Shown: positions 36,465 through 44,836 of the stretch, piece by piece
Numbering within the stretch: the stretch's first letter is position 1
Layout of the letters: every line of letters begins with the position of its first letter
Assembly (NCBI GenBank): GCA_030266845.1
Contig: JAJDIT010000007.1
Location: forward strand, 1 to 56,922
Direction of reading: 5' to 3'
DNA from: Acholeplasma sp. OttesenSCG-928-E16
GTDB taxonomy: Bacteria > Bacillota_I > Bacilli_A > Acholeplasmatales > Acholeplasmataceae
Length of the DNA: 56,922 bases
Notes under the pieces: generated by a model
The model's database searches: none
What the model saw: the letters and a program-made list of their open reading frames with translations, nothing else
Told to the model about the DNA's origin: nothing
Program-made: the position numbers and the translations under genes

Positions 36465-37312
36465 TATTATTAGATGGAAGAAGTATTGCAGAAAAAAGAA
36501 ACAACGAATTAAAACTTAAAATAGATGAACTGAAGGAAAGTGGAATCAGAGTACCTACTCTTGCGATCATCCAAGTGGGGAATGATGCCGCAAGCAATTC
36601 ATATATCAAAGGTAAAATTAAAGCCGCCAAAAAAGTAGGAATGATTCCCCTACATTTTCATTTTGAAGATCATATAAGCGAAAAAGAATTAGAAGAAGCA
36701 ATCTTAAATATAAATCAAGATAACAATATAGATGGAGTGATTTTGCAACTTCCGTTACCCAATCATCTTAATGAGGCAAAACTAACAAATCTCATAAAAA
36801 TTGATAAAGATGTTGACGGGTTTCATATATTAAATAAAGGACTACTATTTGAAGGTAAACCAGGAATTAGGCCGGCTACTCCGCAAGGAATTATTACTCT
36901 TTTGAATGAATATGAAATTGATGTAAAAGGACTTAATGCGGTAGTAGTAGGGAGAAGTAATATTGTCGGTGTCCCAATTTCAAAAATGCTTCTTGATCTA
37001 AACGCTACAGTAACGATTTGTCATTCGAAAACGAAGAATCTATCAGATATTACAAGTAAAGCTGATGTGTTAATAGTCGCTATTGGTAAGCCCCATTTCA
37101 TTACAAATAATATGGTTAAAAATAATGCTATTGTTATCGATGTGGGAGTGAACAGAGTAAACGATAAACTGATTGGAGATGTTGATTTTGAAAACGTAAA
37201 AGAGAAAGTTAGTTACATTACCCCGGTTCCAAAAGGGGTTGGACCGATGACAATTTCTGCTCTTTTAGAGAATACCTACAAAGTTTTTTTGAAAAAAAAT
37301 AAGGAAGTTTAG
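36461..37312 (+). CDS. folD: Methylene-THF dehydrogenase / methenyl-THF cyclohydrolase
   Basis: The bifunctional enzyme interconverts 10-formyl-, methenyl- and methylene-THF with NADP. The 283-residue protein shows the substrate Lys region GNDAASNSYIKGKIKAAKKVG, DGVILQLPLP, RPATPQGI, the Rossmann motif VVVGRSNIVGVP and the closing PVPKGVGPMTISALLENT. Together with fhs it brings formate into C1 metabolism for purine and thymidylate synthesis. Confidence 0.97.
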   Translation: MILLDGRSIAEKRNNELKLKIDELKESGIRVPTLAIIQVGNDAASNSYIKGKIKAAKKVGMIPLHFHFEDHISEKELEEAILNINQDNNIDGVILQLPLPNHLNEAKLTNLIKIDKDVDGFHILNKGLLFEGKPGIRPATPQGIITLLNEYEIDVKGLNAVVVGRSNIVGVPISKMLLDLNATVTICHSKTKNLSDITSKADVLIVAIGKPHFITNNMVKNNAIVIDVGVNRVNDKLIGDVDFENVKEKVSYITPVPKGVGPMTISALLENTYKVFLKKNKEV

Positions 37313-37451
37313 AACCTCAGTTATTTGCTTTAAATATAGAAAACCTAGTAAAGCATTAGAAAAACAATGTTTTCAAGACGAAACTGCTAAACAATGCGAA
37401 AAAACAGTATTTTTATTAATTAATGCTACAAACAGAAATTTTAAAATTGTA
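37313..37451. other. Non-coding gap after folD
   Basis: No gene, strong hairpin or repeat is recognised. No clear terminator for fhs-folD is visible, so read-through into the riboswitch region is possible. Confidence 0.3.
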
Positions 37452-37480
37452 TTTACAAAGGGTATCTTCTTTGATATAAT
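37452..37480 (+). promoter_or_regulatory. Promoter of the purine riboswitch RNA
   Basis: TTTACA (37452-37457), 17-nt spacer, TATAAT (37475-37480) with TGA before it. It is one of the best promoters in the window, with transcription expected from about 37487. Confidence 0.75.
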
Positions 37481-37486
37481 TAATTT

Positions 37487-37676
37487 GTATTTAAGGTTGT
37501 ATAATTGTCAAATATGGTGACAAGTTTCTACCGCGAACCTAAAATTTGCGACTACTGCTGAAGGATATAACTGTTAAATACGAAGGACACTTTGTTGGGG
37601 GATAAAGTATGCCTTAAATTTAACGTCTTACGATTTAGTGCCAGAAAAGCCTAAGTTATAAGAGGTTTTTTTTTAT
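37487..37676 (+). ncRNA. Guanine-class purine riboswitch with switching stems
   Basis: The aptamer (37495-37559) matches the purine class. P2 is TTGTCA/TGACAA with loop AATATGG. J2/3 is GTTTCTACC. P3 is GCGAA/TTTGC with loop CCTAAAA. J3/1 is GACTAC, where the specificity base is C37552 (guanine type; adenine type has U). P1 is weak, with one mismatch. The 5' strand GTATTTAAGG (37487-37496) can pair with TTAAATAC (37574-37581) or with CCTTAAAT (37612-37619). GTTAAAT (37573-37579) can pair instead with ATTTAAC (37617-37623). These exclusive pairings are what a switching platform needs. A weak terminator (37645-37676) follows. The downstream gene is ppa. Confidence 0.8.
37645..37676 (+). terminator. 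Riboswitch terminator
   Basis: AAAA(G)CCT pairs with AGGTTTT, with a bulged G and a 10-nt loop, followed by more than six T residues. The stem is modest. Confidence 0.5.
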
Positions 37677-37693
37677 CAAAAAAGCCATTATGG

Positions 37694-37702
37694 TGCTATA
37701 AT
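37694..37702 (+). promoter_or_regulatory. ppa promoter (extended -10)
   Basis: TGC-TATAAT lies between the riboswitch terminator and the ppa ribosome site, so ppa can be expressed independently of the riboswitch RNA. Confidence 0.6.
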
Positions 37703-37731
37703 ATAAAAAGAAATAAGAGGAGATGATTTAT

Positions 37732-38271
37732 ATGAACATTTGGCATGATATCGACAAAGAAAGAATCACACCAGAAACATTCATAGCGTGTATAGAAATA
37801 TCAAAGGGGAGTAAAAAAAAGTATGAACTAGATAAGAAAACTGGAATGATTATTTTAGATAGAATACTCTACACTTCCACACATTATCCCGCTAATTATG
37901 GTTTTATCCCAAGAACATATGGCGATGACAACGATCCGTTAGATGTTTTAGTTTTATGTCAAGAAGATCTTGAGCCGATGAGTTTGGTTCAATGTTATCC
38001 AATAGGTGTTATAAAGATGGTAGATTCAAATCAAGTCGATGAGAAAATTATCGCAATTCCAGTTGGCGATCCTTCATTAACTTTATATCAGGACATAGAT
38101 GAAATTCCTAATCATCTGTTGACTGAGATGAGACATTTTTTTGAGGTTTATAAAGAACTAGAGGGTAAAAAAACTTTTGTTGTTAATGCCGAAGGAAAAG
38201 AAGAAGCAAAAAGAATTATTAAACAATCAATCCAAAGATATGAAAAAGTGTATGGAAGCAGAAAGGATTAA
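37732..38271 (+). CDS. ppa: Inorganic pyrophosphatase (type I)
   Basis: The soluble family I enzyme hydrolyses pyrophosphate to phosphate. The 179-residue protein has HYPANYGFIPRTYGDDNDPLD, including the metal-binding DxDPxD, and the Lys/Tyr active-site residues of the family. The ATG at 37732 has GAGGAG 9 nt upstream. A Met three codons earlier would overlap that site. It is the first gene of a set with a YebC homologue, a Nudix gene and a thioesterase, all tightly spaced. Confidence 0.96.
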   Translation: MNIWHDIDKERITPETFIACIEISKGSKKKYELDKKTGMIILDRILYTSTHYPANYGFIPRTYGDDNDPLDVLVLCQEDLEPMSLVQCYPIGVIKMVDSNQVDEKIIAIPVGDPSLTLYQDIDEIPNHLLTEMRHFFEVYKELEGKKTFVVNAEGKEEAKRIIKQSIQRYEKVYGSRKD

Positions 38272-38276
38272 AGACG

Positions 38277-38993
38277 ATGGGAAGAGCGTTCGAAGTTAGA
38301 AAGGTAGCTATGGCAAAAACTGCCGCTGCCAAAAGTAAAGTATATGCAAAATATGGAAGAGAAATATTTGTTGCCGCTAAAAGTGGAACACCAGATCCTG
38401 AAACAAACCAAAATCTAAAAAGAATAATTGAAAAAGCAAAACGAGATCAAGTAAGTGCTGATGTTATCAAAAGAGCTATAGATAAAGCAAAAGGTGGAAG
38501 TGATGAGACGTATACCTCAGTTAGATATGAAGGGTTTGGACCAGGGAACACATTATTTATTGTTGAGTGTTTAAGTGATAATGTAAATCGTACAGTTGCT
38601 GAAGTGAGAAATTGTTTTACAAAAACTGGCGGGAAGTTAGGAGTAGCTGGATCTGTATTGCATCAATTTGAACATAAATCAATTTTTTCAACAAATGAAC
38701 TTACTGAGGAAGAAGTATTAGAAGCTCTAATCGAAAACGACATTAATGCGGACATTGAGGACGAGGATGGAATGGTTTTAGTATATGGTGATACTTCAGA
38801 TTATTATAAGATTAAAACTGCTCTATTAGAAAAAAAGGAAGACATTAATTTTGAAGTTGATGAAATTACTTTTATACCAATAATGGTAAGTGTCCTAGAA
38901 AATGATGAGGATATACAAAAGTTTGAAAGATTAGTCAATATGTTAGATGAATTAGACGACGTTCAAGAAGTCTACAATAATGCCAAATATTAA
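38277..38993 (+). CDS. YebC/TACO1-family protein (YeeN-type)
   Basis: The 238-residue protein begins MGRAFEVRKVAMAKT, which is the YeeN-type variant of the YebC family rather than the MAGHSKW type. It contains YEGFGPGN, DNVNRT and KTGGKLG...GSVLHQF, which match the family. Members are regulators or translation factors that relieve stalling at polyproline-type sequences; which applies here is unknown. The gene starts 5 nt after ppa. Confidence 0.93.
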   Translation: MGRAFEVRKVAMAKTAAAKSKVYAKYGREIFVAAKSGTPDPETNQNLKRIIEKAKRDQVSADVIKRAIDKAKGGSDETYTSVRYEGFGPGNTLFIVECLSDNVNRTVAEVRNCFTKTGGKLGVAGSVLHQFEHKSIFSTNELTEEEVLEALIENDINADIEDEDGMVLVYGDTSDYYKIKTALLEKKEDINFEVDEITFIPIMVSVLENDEDIQKFERLVNMLDELDDVQEVYNNAKY

Positions 38994-38995
38994 AA

Positions 38996-39409
38996 ATGCA
39001 AAAATATAACGTGATAATGGTTATAAACAAAGCATTTGATAAATTACTTATGTGTAAAAGAAAAAACGAACCATATAAGGGATTGTTAAATTTGGTGGGC
39101 GGAAAAGTTGAAGCAAACGAAAATAATATAGATGGAGCCTACCGAGAACTGTTGGAAGAAACTGGGATATCAAATAATGATATATCATTAATTCATATAA
39201 TGAATTTTGATTATTTGATAGACAAGGTGGAAGTCCAATTCTTCGCTGGAGCTCTCAATAAAGAGGTTACTTTGGAAGAAGAAATAAATGCGCTATGCTG
39301 GATTGATATAACTGAGAATTTTTTTGATAAAAATAAATTCGCAGGAGAAGGAAACATAGGGCATATGCTAGAACACGCATTAATAAATAGAAAATACTTG
39401 GAGAAATAA
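38996..39409 (+). CDS. Nudix hydrolase
   Basis: The 137-residue protein has a complete Nudix box: G(K..)E, seven residues, then RELLEETG (VGGKVEANENNIDGAYRELL..). The box coordinates Mg2+ for hydrolysis of nucleoside diphosphates linked to X. The short, single-domain form suggests an 8-oxo-dGTP- or NDP-type housecleaning activity, but substrate cannot be told. It starts 2 nt after the YebC-family stop. Confidence 0.9.
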   Translation: MQKYNVIMVINKAFDKLLMCKRKNEPYKGLLNLVGGKVEANENNIDGAYRELLEETGISNNDISLIHIMNFDYLIDKVEVQFFAGALNKEVTLEEEINALCWIDITENFFDKNKFAGEGNIGHMLEHALINRKYLEK

Positions 39410-39410
39410 A

Positions 39411-40148
39411 GTGAATAGAGAAAAAGAAATAACGTATAAAGTTAACCCACCGTTACCAGATTTTGATTATAACGGTAATCTAAAATCATATGGTTATCAA
39501 AACCTTGTAGCAACCCTAATAGATATTCATTTAAGCAAAACAAATATAAGTTTAGGAGAAGCGCTTCCTGGAAACCTAGCTTGGGTATTGGTTTCTATGC
39601 ACATTGAAGTCATTAAACCATTAAAACTTCATGATAGTTTTGTAGCCAAGACATGGCACGTTCAAAGAAGAGGCCCTTTTTTTAGGAGAGATTTTGAGTT
39701 TATTAACGAAAATGGAGAAATTTTATTTCATGGAACAACTTTTTCGGTATTGCTAGACTTGACCAAAAGAGCTATTTACTTAAAAAAAGAGTTACCTTTT
39801 GAGCTGATCGAAGGAAATGAAGAGTATACTATCGAAGCAACCCCTAATTTTAATAATCGTTTGGATTATGAAATGATTGAAAAGAGAGTTGTTAGAAATT
39901 CATTTATTGATCCAGTAAAACATATGAATAATGGAAAGTATGGGGAGGTTGCATATGATGCCCTTTTCGAAGAAGAAATAAATAATATTCAAAAAGTAAG
40001 ACGAATGGATTTATATTTCCATTCAGAAATGTCACTACACGATGAATTTGAGGTGCAACGTTCCAAAGCGGACAAGATCTTAGTTATTCAATTGTTTAAC
40101 AAAACGAAGGATAAGAAATCATTCACCATAAAATTCGAATGGGAATAA
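39411..40148 (+). CDS. Acyl-ACP thioesterase-like protein
   Basis: The 245-residue protein looks like two hot-dog folds in tandem, as in bacterial FatA/FatB-type acyl-ACP thioesterases. Features are LGEALPGNLAWVL, the helix-to-strand RGPFFRRDFEF and the second-domain DPVKHMNNGKYGEVAYDAL, which resembles the catalytic N-H/C region. It would release fatty acids from ACP. The GTG start is supported by GGAGAA 7 nt upstream. It is last in the ppa operon, ending at a strong terminator. Confidence 0.85.
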   Translation: MNREKEITYKVNPPLPDFDYNGNLKSYGYQNLVATLIDIHLSKTNISLGEALPGNLAWVLVSMHIEVIKPLKLHDSFVAKTWHVQRRGPFFRRDFEFINENGEILFHGTTFSVLLDLTKRAIYLKKELPFELIEGNEEYTIEATPNFNNRLDYEMIEKRVVRNSFIDPVKHMNNGKYGEVAYDALFEEEINNIQKVRRMDLYFHSEMSLHDEFEVQRSKADKILVIQLFNKTKDKKSFTIKFEWE

Positions 40149-40165
40149 TCAATTAGGCTAAAAAG

Positions 40166-40192
40166 ATAAGATGGAATCACCATCTTTTTTCT
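40166..40192 (+). terminator. Terminator of the ppa operon
   Basis: AAGATGG pairs with CCATCTT around AATCA and runs into TTTT. Confidence 0.9.
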
Positions 40193-40310
40193 TTCTTTAT
40201 AAACATTTGGATTGATAATTAGCTAAATTAGACGAGTATAGAGAAAGTAAAAACAGTAGGTAACCACCATATTGATAATATGCCACATAAAGATATTCAA
40301 AATAAAAAAA

Positions 40311-40351
40311 AGAATATATTCTATATTTATATCATTTTATGATATTATAAT
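40311..40351 (+). promoter_or_regulatory. Promoter region of the Rnf operon
   Basis: TATAAT (40346-40351) lies 19 nt before rnfC. No strong -35 is seen. The perfect 12-bp palindrome AGAATATATTCT at 40311-40322 lies just upstream of the -35 position, so it may be a regulator site. No Rex-like TTGTGA...TCACAA sequence is present. Confidence 0.4.
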
Positions 40352-40370
40352 CTTTGATGGGAGGAATAAT

Positions 40371-41669
40371 ATGATAGAGAAAACCAGACATATTCCAGAC
40401 GGGAAGGGCGAATTAAAGAAATTAGAGGTAGTTGAATATTTAAAAGCAGCTAAGCTTTTTTATCCTCTAACTAATTCTAGATGCTCTTTTGCTGAGGTAT
40501 TAATAGAAGAAGGACAGGAAGTAAAAGTTGGACAGATGCTTGGTATTAGAAAGGGATCTTTTTTTGATCAACCAATTCATTCAACAGTAAGCGGTAAATA
40601 TATTGGTAAAGAAAGACACTTAGACAATACAGGAAAAATGGTAGAGCACCTAGTGATTGAAAACAACTTTAAAGATGAAGTTGATTTAGGAATTAAAGCA
40701 AGATCAAACGATGAAATAAATTCTCTTGAACAAAAAGATTTTGTTGAAATAATGAAAAATAAAGCACTAGTTGGCCTAGGAGGGAGCGCATTTCCTACTT
40801 TCGTAAAATTTGATACGAATGAAAAAATAAATGTGATCATTGGAAATGGTGTTGAATGTGAACCATATTTAGTAAGCGATTATGACGTAATGCTGTTTCA
40901 AACAAGAGAGATGCTCCAAGGATTGGTGTATGCAATGAGAGCAGTTAATGCTCCACGAGGTATTATTGCCATCAAATCTAAATACGAAAAAGTTAATGAA
41001 GTAATTACAAAGATGATAGATGAAGAGTTTCCTAATTTAGGTTTAGAGGTTAAAAAAATCGGTAATTACTATCCTCAAGGTTGGGAATTGGAAGTAATCA
41101 AAAACGCTGTTGGGATTACTGTTCCACAAGGAGAATTGCCTGCTAAATACGGTGTGATAAATGTGAATGTCGCTACTTTGGTTAGCATCTATGAAGCAAT
41201 CAAAAATGATTTGCCAGTACTTACGAGATATTTTGTGATTAGTGGTGATGGAATTCAAAATAAAGCATTCAAGGTTAGACTTGGAACTCCCGTAAAAGAG
41301 TTAGTCGAATCGGTTGGTGGTTTTATTGATAATGGACAAAATAAGGTTTTAATCATTGGTGGGCCGATGATGGGAAGCAATGTCACTAGCGAAGATGTCA
41401 TTGTATCACATACGGTTTCGAGTCTTATTGTTTTAAATGAAGAACCAATTGTTGAATTACCTTGTTTAAGGTGCGCTTCTTGTGTATATTCTTGTCCTGC
41501 ATTACTACAACCAGTACAAATTATGAATGCATATAAAGCAAAAGACAAAGAAATGGCCGAGAAATTAGAAGTCTCAAAATGTATTGAGTGTGGAATGTGT
41601 TCCTACACATGTCCTTCAAGGATACCATTAACAGATTTCATGAAATTGGCTAAGAAATTAACGAAATAG
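40371..41669 (+). CDS. rnfC: Rnf complex subunit C
   Basis: RnfC is the peripheral NADH/FMN and Fe-S subunit that couples ferredoxin to NAD. The 432-residue protein has the Rossmann-type GLGGSAFPTFVKF and GNGVECEPYL region and two [4Fe-4S] motifs, CLRCASCVYSCP (about 365-376) and CIECGMCSYTCP (about 404-415). The ATG at 40371 has GGGAGG 7 nt upstream. The longer frame from 40272 would add 33 hydrophobic residues lacking in homologues. It opens the rnfC-D-G-G'-E-A-B cluster. Confidence 0.96.
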   Translation: MIEKTRHIPDGKGELKKLEVVEYLKAAKLFYPLTNSRCSFAEVLIEEGQEVKVGQMLGIRKGSFFDQPIHSTVSGKYIGKERHLDNTGKMVEHLVIENNFKDEVDLGIKARSNDEINSLEQKDFVEIMKNKALVGLGGSAFPTFVKFDTNEKINVIIGNGVECEPYLVSDYDVMLFQTREMLQGLVYAMRAVNAPRGIIAIKSKYEKVNEVITKMIDEEFPNLGLEVKKIGNYYPQGWELEVIKNAVGITVPQGELPAKYGVINVNVATLVSIYEAIKNDLPVLTRYFVISGDGIQNKAFKVRLGTPVKELVESVGGFIDNGQNKVLIIGGPMMGSNVTSEDVIVSHTVSSLIVLNEEPIVELPCLRCASCVYSCPALLQPVQIMNAYKAKDKEMAEKLEVSKCIECGMCSYTCPSRIPLTDFMKLAKKLTK

Positions 41670-41681
41670 GGGTATACAAAA

Positions 41682-42803
41682 ATGGAAGTTGTAAAAAAAA
41701 CCAGTCCTTATATAAGAAAAAAAGAAACAAGTACAACAAGAATGATGATAGATGTACTTATTTCGTTGTTGCCGGTGGTTGCATTTTCGGTCTATCGTTT
41801 TGGAACTGATGCGTTGATAAGAGTCATAGTCTCTATTACCGTTATGATAGCATTAGAAGTTTTAATGATTGGCTTTATTAAAACGCCAAAAGAAGCGGCA
41901 TCAAATAAGGCTTTAGAGGGAAATTTATGGACTAGATTTCTTGCAAGATATAAACATTTAAGAGCTAATAATTTTATAGCTCCAGCTGTAAGTGGAGTTA
42001 TATATGCGATGTTATTGCCAAGCACACTAAGCATATATGTATTGATAGTTGGTGCAATATTTGCTATTTTAGTTGGAAAAATGGTTTTTGGTGGATTTGG
42101 ACAAAACATTTTTAATCCAGCAGGATTAGGAAGAATATTTGTTGGAGCATTTTTTGGAGCTGCATTAACATATACACAAACAAATGATGTCATTGCTGGG
42201 GCAACACCATTGGGGCCTTTAAAAGATATGTTGACTGTAGGTTCCGCAAATGGAGGAGTTCAACAATTACTAACATACTATTCTTTTAATGATTTGTTTT
42301 TAGGGAACATTCCAGGTTCAATGGGAGAGATATCTAAACTTGCTATTATTATTGGTGGCATTTATCTAGTAGTTAGAAAAGCTGCGGATTTTAGAGTAAT
42401 GTTAAGTACAATTGGGGCATTTGCAATAATGATTCTTTTTGCGGGCATGGCATTAAATCCGGCAAATCCTTTTGAATTTTTACTTGCCCATTTATTAACC
42501 GGGGGGATTATCTTTGGAGCAGTTTATATGGTGACCGATCCAGTTACTTCTCCTGTAACAAAACCGGGCAGAGTACTATATGGAGTTATTATTGGTATCT
42601 TGGCTGCGTTGATAAGAATATTCGGATCAATGCCAGAAGGAATGGCATTTGCTATTATGATAGTTAATATGTTTGTACCGCTAATCGACTATTACAAATG
42701 GGCAAAACCGAAATACACATGGCAATTTGCAGTTGTTTTAGGAGCACTTATTTTAGTGTGTATACCTGTATTTTATTTCGCTGCAGGAGGTAATATAAAA
42801 TGA
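41682..42803 (+). CDS. rnfD: Rnf complex subunit D
   Basis: RnfD is a membrane subunit with covalent FMN and a likely ion path. The 373-residue protein has about 10 hydrophobic segments and the FMN-Thr motif DVIAGATPLGPL, with the attached residue at T175 (usually SGAT). The C-terminal VTDPVTSPVTKPGRVLYG is typical. The start lies 12 nt after rnfC; the ATG of rnfG overlaps its stop. Confidence 0.94.
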   Translation: MEVVKKTSPYIRKKETSTTRMMIDVLISLLPVVAFSVYRFGTDALIRVIVSITVMIALEVLMIGFIKTPKEAASNKALEGNLWTRFLARYKHLRANNFIAPAVSGVIYAMLLPSTLSIYVLIVGAIFAILVGKMVFGGFGQNIFNPAGLGRIFVGAFFGAALTYTQTNDVIAGATPLGPLKDMLTVGSANGGVQQLLTYYSFNDLFLGNIPGSMGEISKLAIIIGGIYLVVRKAADFRVMLSTIGAFAIMILFAGMALNPANPFEFLLAHLLTGGIIFGAVYMVTDPVTSPVTKPGRVLYGVIIGILAALIRIFGSMPEGMAFAIMIVNMFVPLIDYYKWAKPKYTWQFAVVLGALILVCIPVFYFAAGGNIK

Positions 42804-43840
42804 AAAAACTATTTTCCAATACTATTTTTAAAGCTACCTTTGTTTTGACTTGTGTTGCTTTGGGTTGTGCTTTATTAATTGCATTAGTCAATTTAGTAGC
42901 CGCCCCTGCAATAGCGGAAGGACAAAGACAAAGAGAAGTAGCTAGCTACAAAAGAGTTTTTTCCGATATGGAAGAATATGAGACTTTATATATGGATGAA
43001 TTGTTAGCTGATACAGCCGTTTGGCCATCTGGAGTTTCAAAAAAAGTGATAAAAGCATCAAAAGGTGATTCAGAACTAGTTGGTTATATCTATACTGTGC
43101 TTAAGAGTAATTCTTATGGAAATATCAAGTTGATTATTGGAATTGGAGCCGATAAAAAAATTGGTAATTACATAGAAATTTTAGAAAACGGACAAACAAG
43201 CGGTAGAAATGCCCAAGTTGTAAAACAAGTTGTCGAGTTTTATGGAGTTGATTATCGTGAACTAAACTCAGTTCAAAATGTCGGTGCGAACGCTACTAGA
43301 GCTTTTGAGACTATTACAGAAATTATGTTAGCAGCAGGTGAGGCATTTGAGGTTACTGTGGAAAATGATGGCAGCGGTTCAGATGATACGATAACCGAAA
43401 TAGATGAATCATTCACAAAAATCACAGAAGGAACAGTAGAGATTCAAGCTAAATATAATGTCAAAAAAGAAAATGAATTAATCGGATATGTATATGAAGT
43501 AGTAAACCAAGCAGTGTATCAAGAAGGATCCGAAGAACAAAAGAAGGTTGCCTTCAGTATAACGGTAGATAAAGAAATGAATATAACAGGTTACCATATT
43601 TTTAAGACAGAGACAGATGCAAGCGTAGATGGTGATTACTATGAACACACAAAAGGAAACAGAATAAAGACAGTAGAACAATTTATGGATGGAATGATAG
43701 GGAAAGCGTTAAGTGTGGTTGCAGGATATGGAACAACAGATTTTATAAATGGAACAGGAAACGCTAGTGCAACACTATCACAAACAGCAGTTTTAGATGC
43801 AATCAAGGTTTTATATAATAAAGTAGGGGGTGGGGAATAA
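42800..43840 (+). CDS. rnfG: Rnf subunit G-like protein with an extra FMN-binding domain
   Basis: A 346-residue protein with one N-terminal membrane segment (about 11-33). Residues about 40-185 form an RnfG-type domain, but its flavinylation motif reads NVGANATRAF, so the usual SGAT is degraded. A second FMN_bind-type domain (about 195-345) ends with GTGNASATLSQTAVLDAI; T325 is the likely FMN-bearing Thr. The DNA for the second domain (43382-43827) is almost identical to 44380-44825 in the next gene. Normal RnfG has one domain of about 200 residues, so the protein is enlarged. It overlaps rnfD and abuts the next gene. Confidence 0.85.
   Translation: MKKLFSNTIFKATFVLTCVALGCALLIALVNLVAAPAIAEGQRQREVASYKRVFSDMEEYETLYMDELLADTAVWPSGVSKKVIKASKGDSELVGYIYTVLKSNSYGNIKLIIGIGADKKIGNYIEILENGQTSGRNAQVVKQVVEFYGVDYRELNSVQNVGANATRAFETITEIMLAAGEAFEVTVENDGSGSDDTITEIDESFTKITEGTVEIQAKYNVKKENELIGYVYEVVNQAVYQEGSEEQKKVAFSITVDKEMNITGYHIFKTETDASVDGDYYEHTKGNRIKTVEQFMDGMIGKALSVVAGYGTTDFINGTGNASATLSQTAVLDAIKVLYNKVGGGE
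43382..43827 (+). repeat. 446-bp direct repeat, copy 1 (FMN-binding module)
   Basis: This segment is the same as 44380-44825 except for three substitutions I can see by eye. Two are silent (GCG/GCA and GTG/GTA) and one changes Asp to Glu. The repeat period is 998 bp. Confidence 0.97.
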
Positions 43841-44835
43841 TGTCTAAATTACTTAAAGATAAGAATTTCCTTATTTGGATTGGTAGCGCCCTTTTAGTTG
43901 TCATATTAACAATCGTTTTTATAATTTTATATAGTGGAGCATTTCCAGCGAATTTAAAAACTGATTTAGATAAATTTTTAAAAACTGAAGTAAAATTAGA
44001 AAATGGTGAAGCAGTTACAGGCGTTAATGATAATACTACTAAATATGAAATAACCGCTAAAAACAAAGATCTAGTAATATATGAAAGTAAGGGTTCTCAC
44101 GGATATGGAACTGTTGAAGTATGGGTCATAATCGATGGTGAAACCGTAAGCGCAGTCCCAAAAGAAATAAAAGAATCATATGGTAATACTAATTATGAAG
44201 TAAGTACTTATTATTTCATTGTTAACACTTTGCAGAATTTGAACTATAAAGAGATCGGTGAAATAAAAGAATTTGTATTAGCGGGGTCAACTACATCAGA
44301 AAGTAATGAAGCATCGGTTGTTATTGTTGCTAATGTTGTTAATAAGCACTTCGGTGATGATGAACCAACAGAAGAGCCTGATGATACGATAACCGAAATA
44401 GATGAATCATTCACAAAAATCACAGAAGGAACAGTAGAGATTCAAGCTAAATATAATGTCAAAAAAGAAAATGAATTAATCGGATATGTATATGAAGTAG
44501 TAAACCAAGCAGTGTATCAAGAAGGATCCGAAGAACAAAAGAAGGTTGCCTTCAGTATAACGGTAGATAAAGAAATGAATATAACAGGTTACCATATTTT
44601 TAAGACAGAGACAGATGCAAGCGTAGATGGTGATTACTATGAACACACAAAAGGAAACAGAATAAAGACAGTAGAACAATTTATGGATGGAATGATAGGG
44701 AAAGCATTAAGTGTAGTTGCAGGATATGGAACAACAGATTTTATAAATGGAACAGGAAACGCTAGTGCAACACTATCACAAACAGCAGTTTTAGAAGCAA
44801 TCAAGGTTTTATATAATAAAGTAGGAGGTAATTAA
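43840..44835 (+). CDS. Second FMN-binding Rnf accessory protein (RnfG paralogue)
   Basis: A 331-residue protein with one membrane segment (about 10-32). Its N-terminal domain (about 40-175) is unlike the preceding gene's but ends with LAGSTTSESNEASVVIVANVV, a SGAT-like flavinylation site. The C-terminal domain (about 180-330) is the repeated FMN_bind module with its own candidate T311. The ATG overlaps the last base of the rnfG stop. It may carry two flavins and extend the electron path of RnfG, or supply an alternative RnfG. Confidence 0.75.
   Translation: MSKLLKDKNFLIWIGSALLVVILTIVFIILYSGAFPANLKTDLDKFLKTEVKLENGEAVTGVNDNTTKYEITAKNKDLVIYESKGSHGYGTVEVWVIIDGETVSAVPKEIKESYGNTNYEVSTYYFIVNTLQNLNYKEIGEIKEFVLAGSTTSESNEASVVIVANVVNKHFGDDEPTEEPDDTITEIDESFTKITEGTVEIQAKYNVKKENELIGYVYEVVNQAVYQEGSEEQKKVAFSITVDKEMNITGYHIFKTETDASVDGDYYEHTKGNRIKTVEQFMDGMIGKALSVVAGYGTTDFINGTGNASATLSQTAVLEAIKVLYNKVGGN
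44380..44825 (+). repeat. 446-bp direct repeat, copy 2 (FMN-binding module)
   Basis: Partner of 43382-43827. The boundaries start exactly at GATGATACG, after different upstream linkers in the two genes, and end next to the ribosome site of the following gene. This indicates a recent tandem duplication or gene conversion. Confidence 0.97.
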
Positions 44836-44836
44836 A

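Noticed and set aside
37340-37460. fhs-folD terminator
   Set aside because: Only a 4-bp ACTG/CAGT pairing with a long loop is available; not convincing.
37560-37625. Second aptamer (for example PRPP type) in the distal part of the riboswitch RNA
   Set aside because: The hairpin is clear but I could not match conserved ykkC/PRPP sequence elements; it is better explained as the switching platform.
40260-40350. Rex (redox) operator upstream of rnfC
   Set aside because: No TTGTGA...TCACAA-type site; only the unrelated AGAATATATTCT palindrome is present.
43478-44679. Identical minus-strand frames (67 codons) in the duplicated FMN module
   Set aside because: They are shadows of the repeat; Cys/Tyr/Ile-rich and without a ribosome site.
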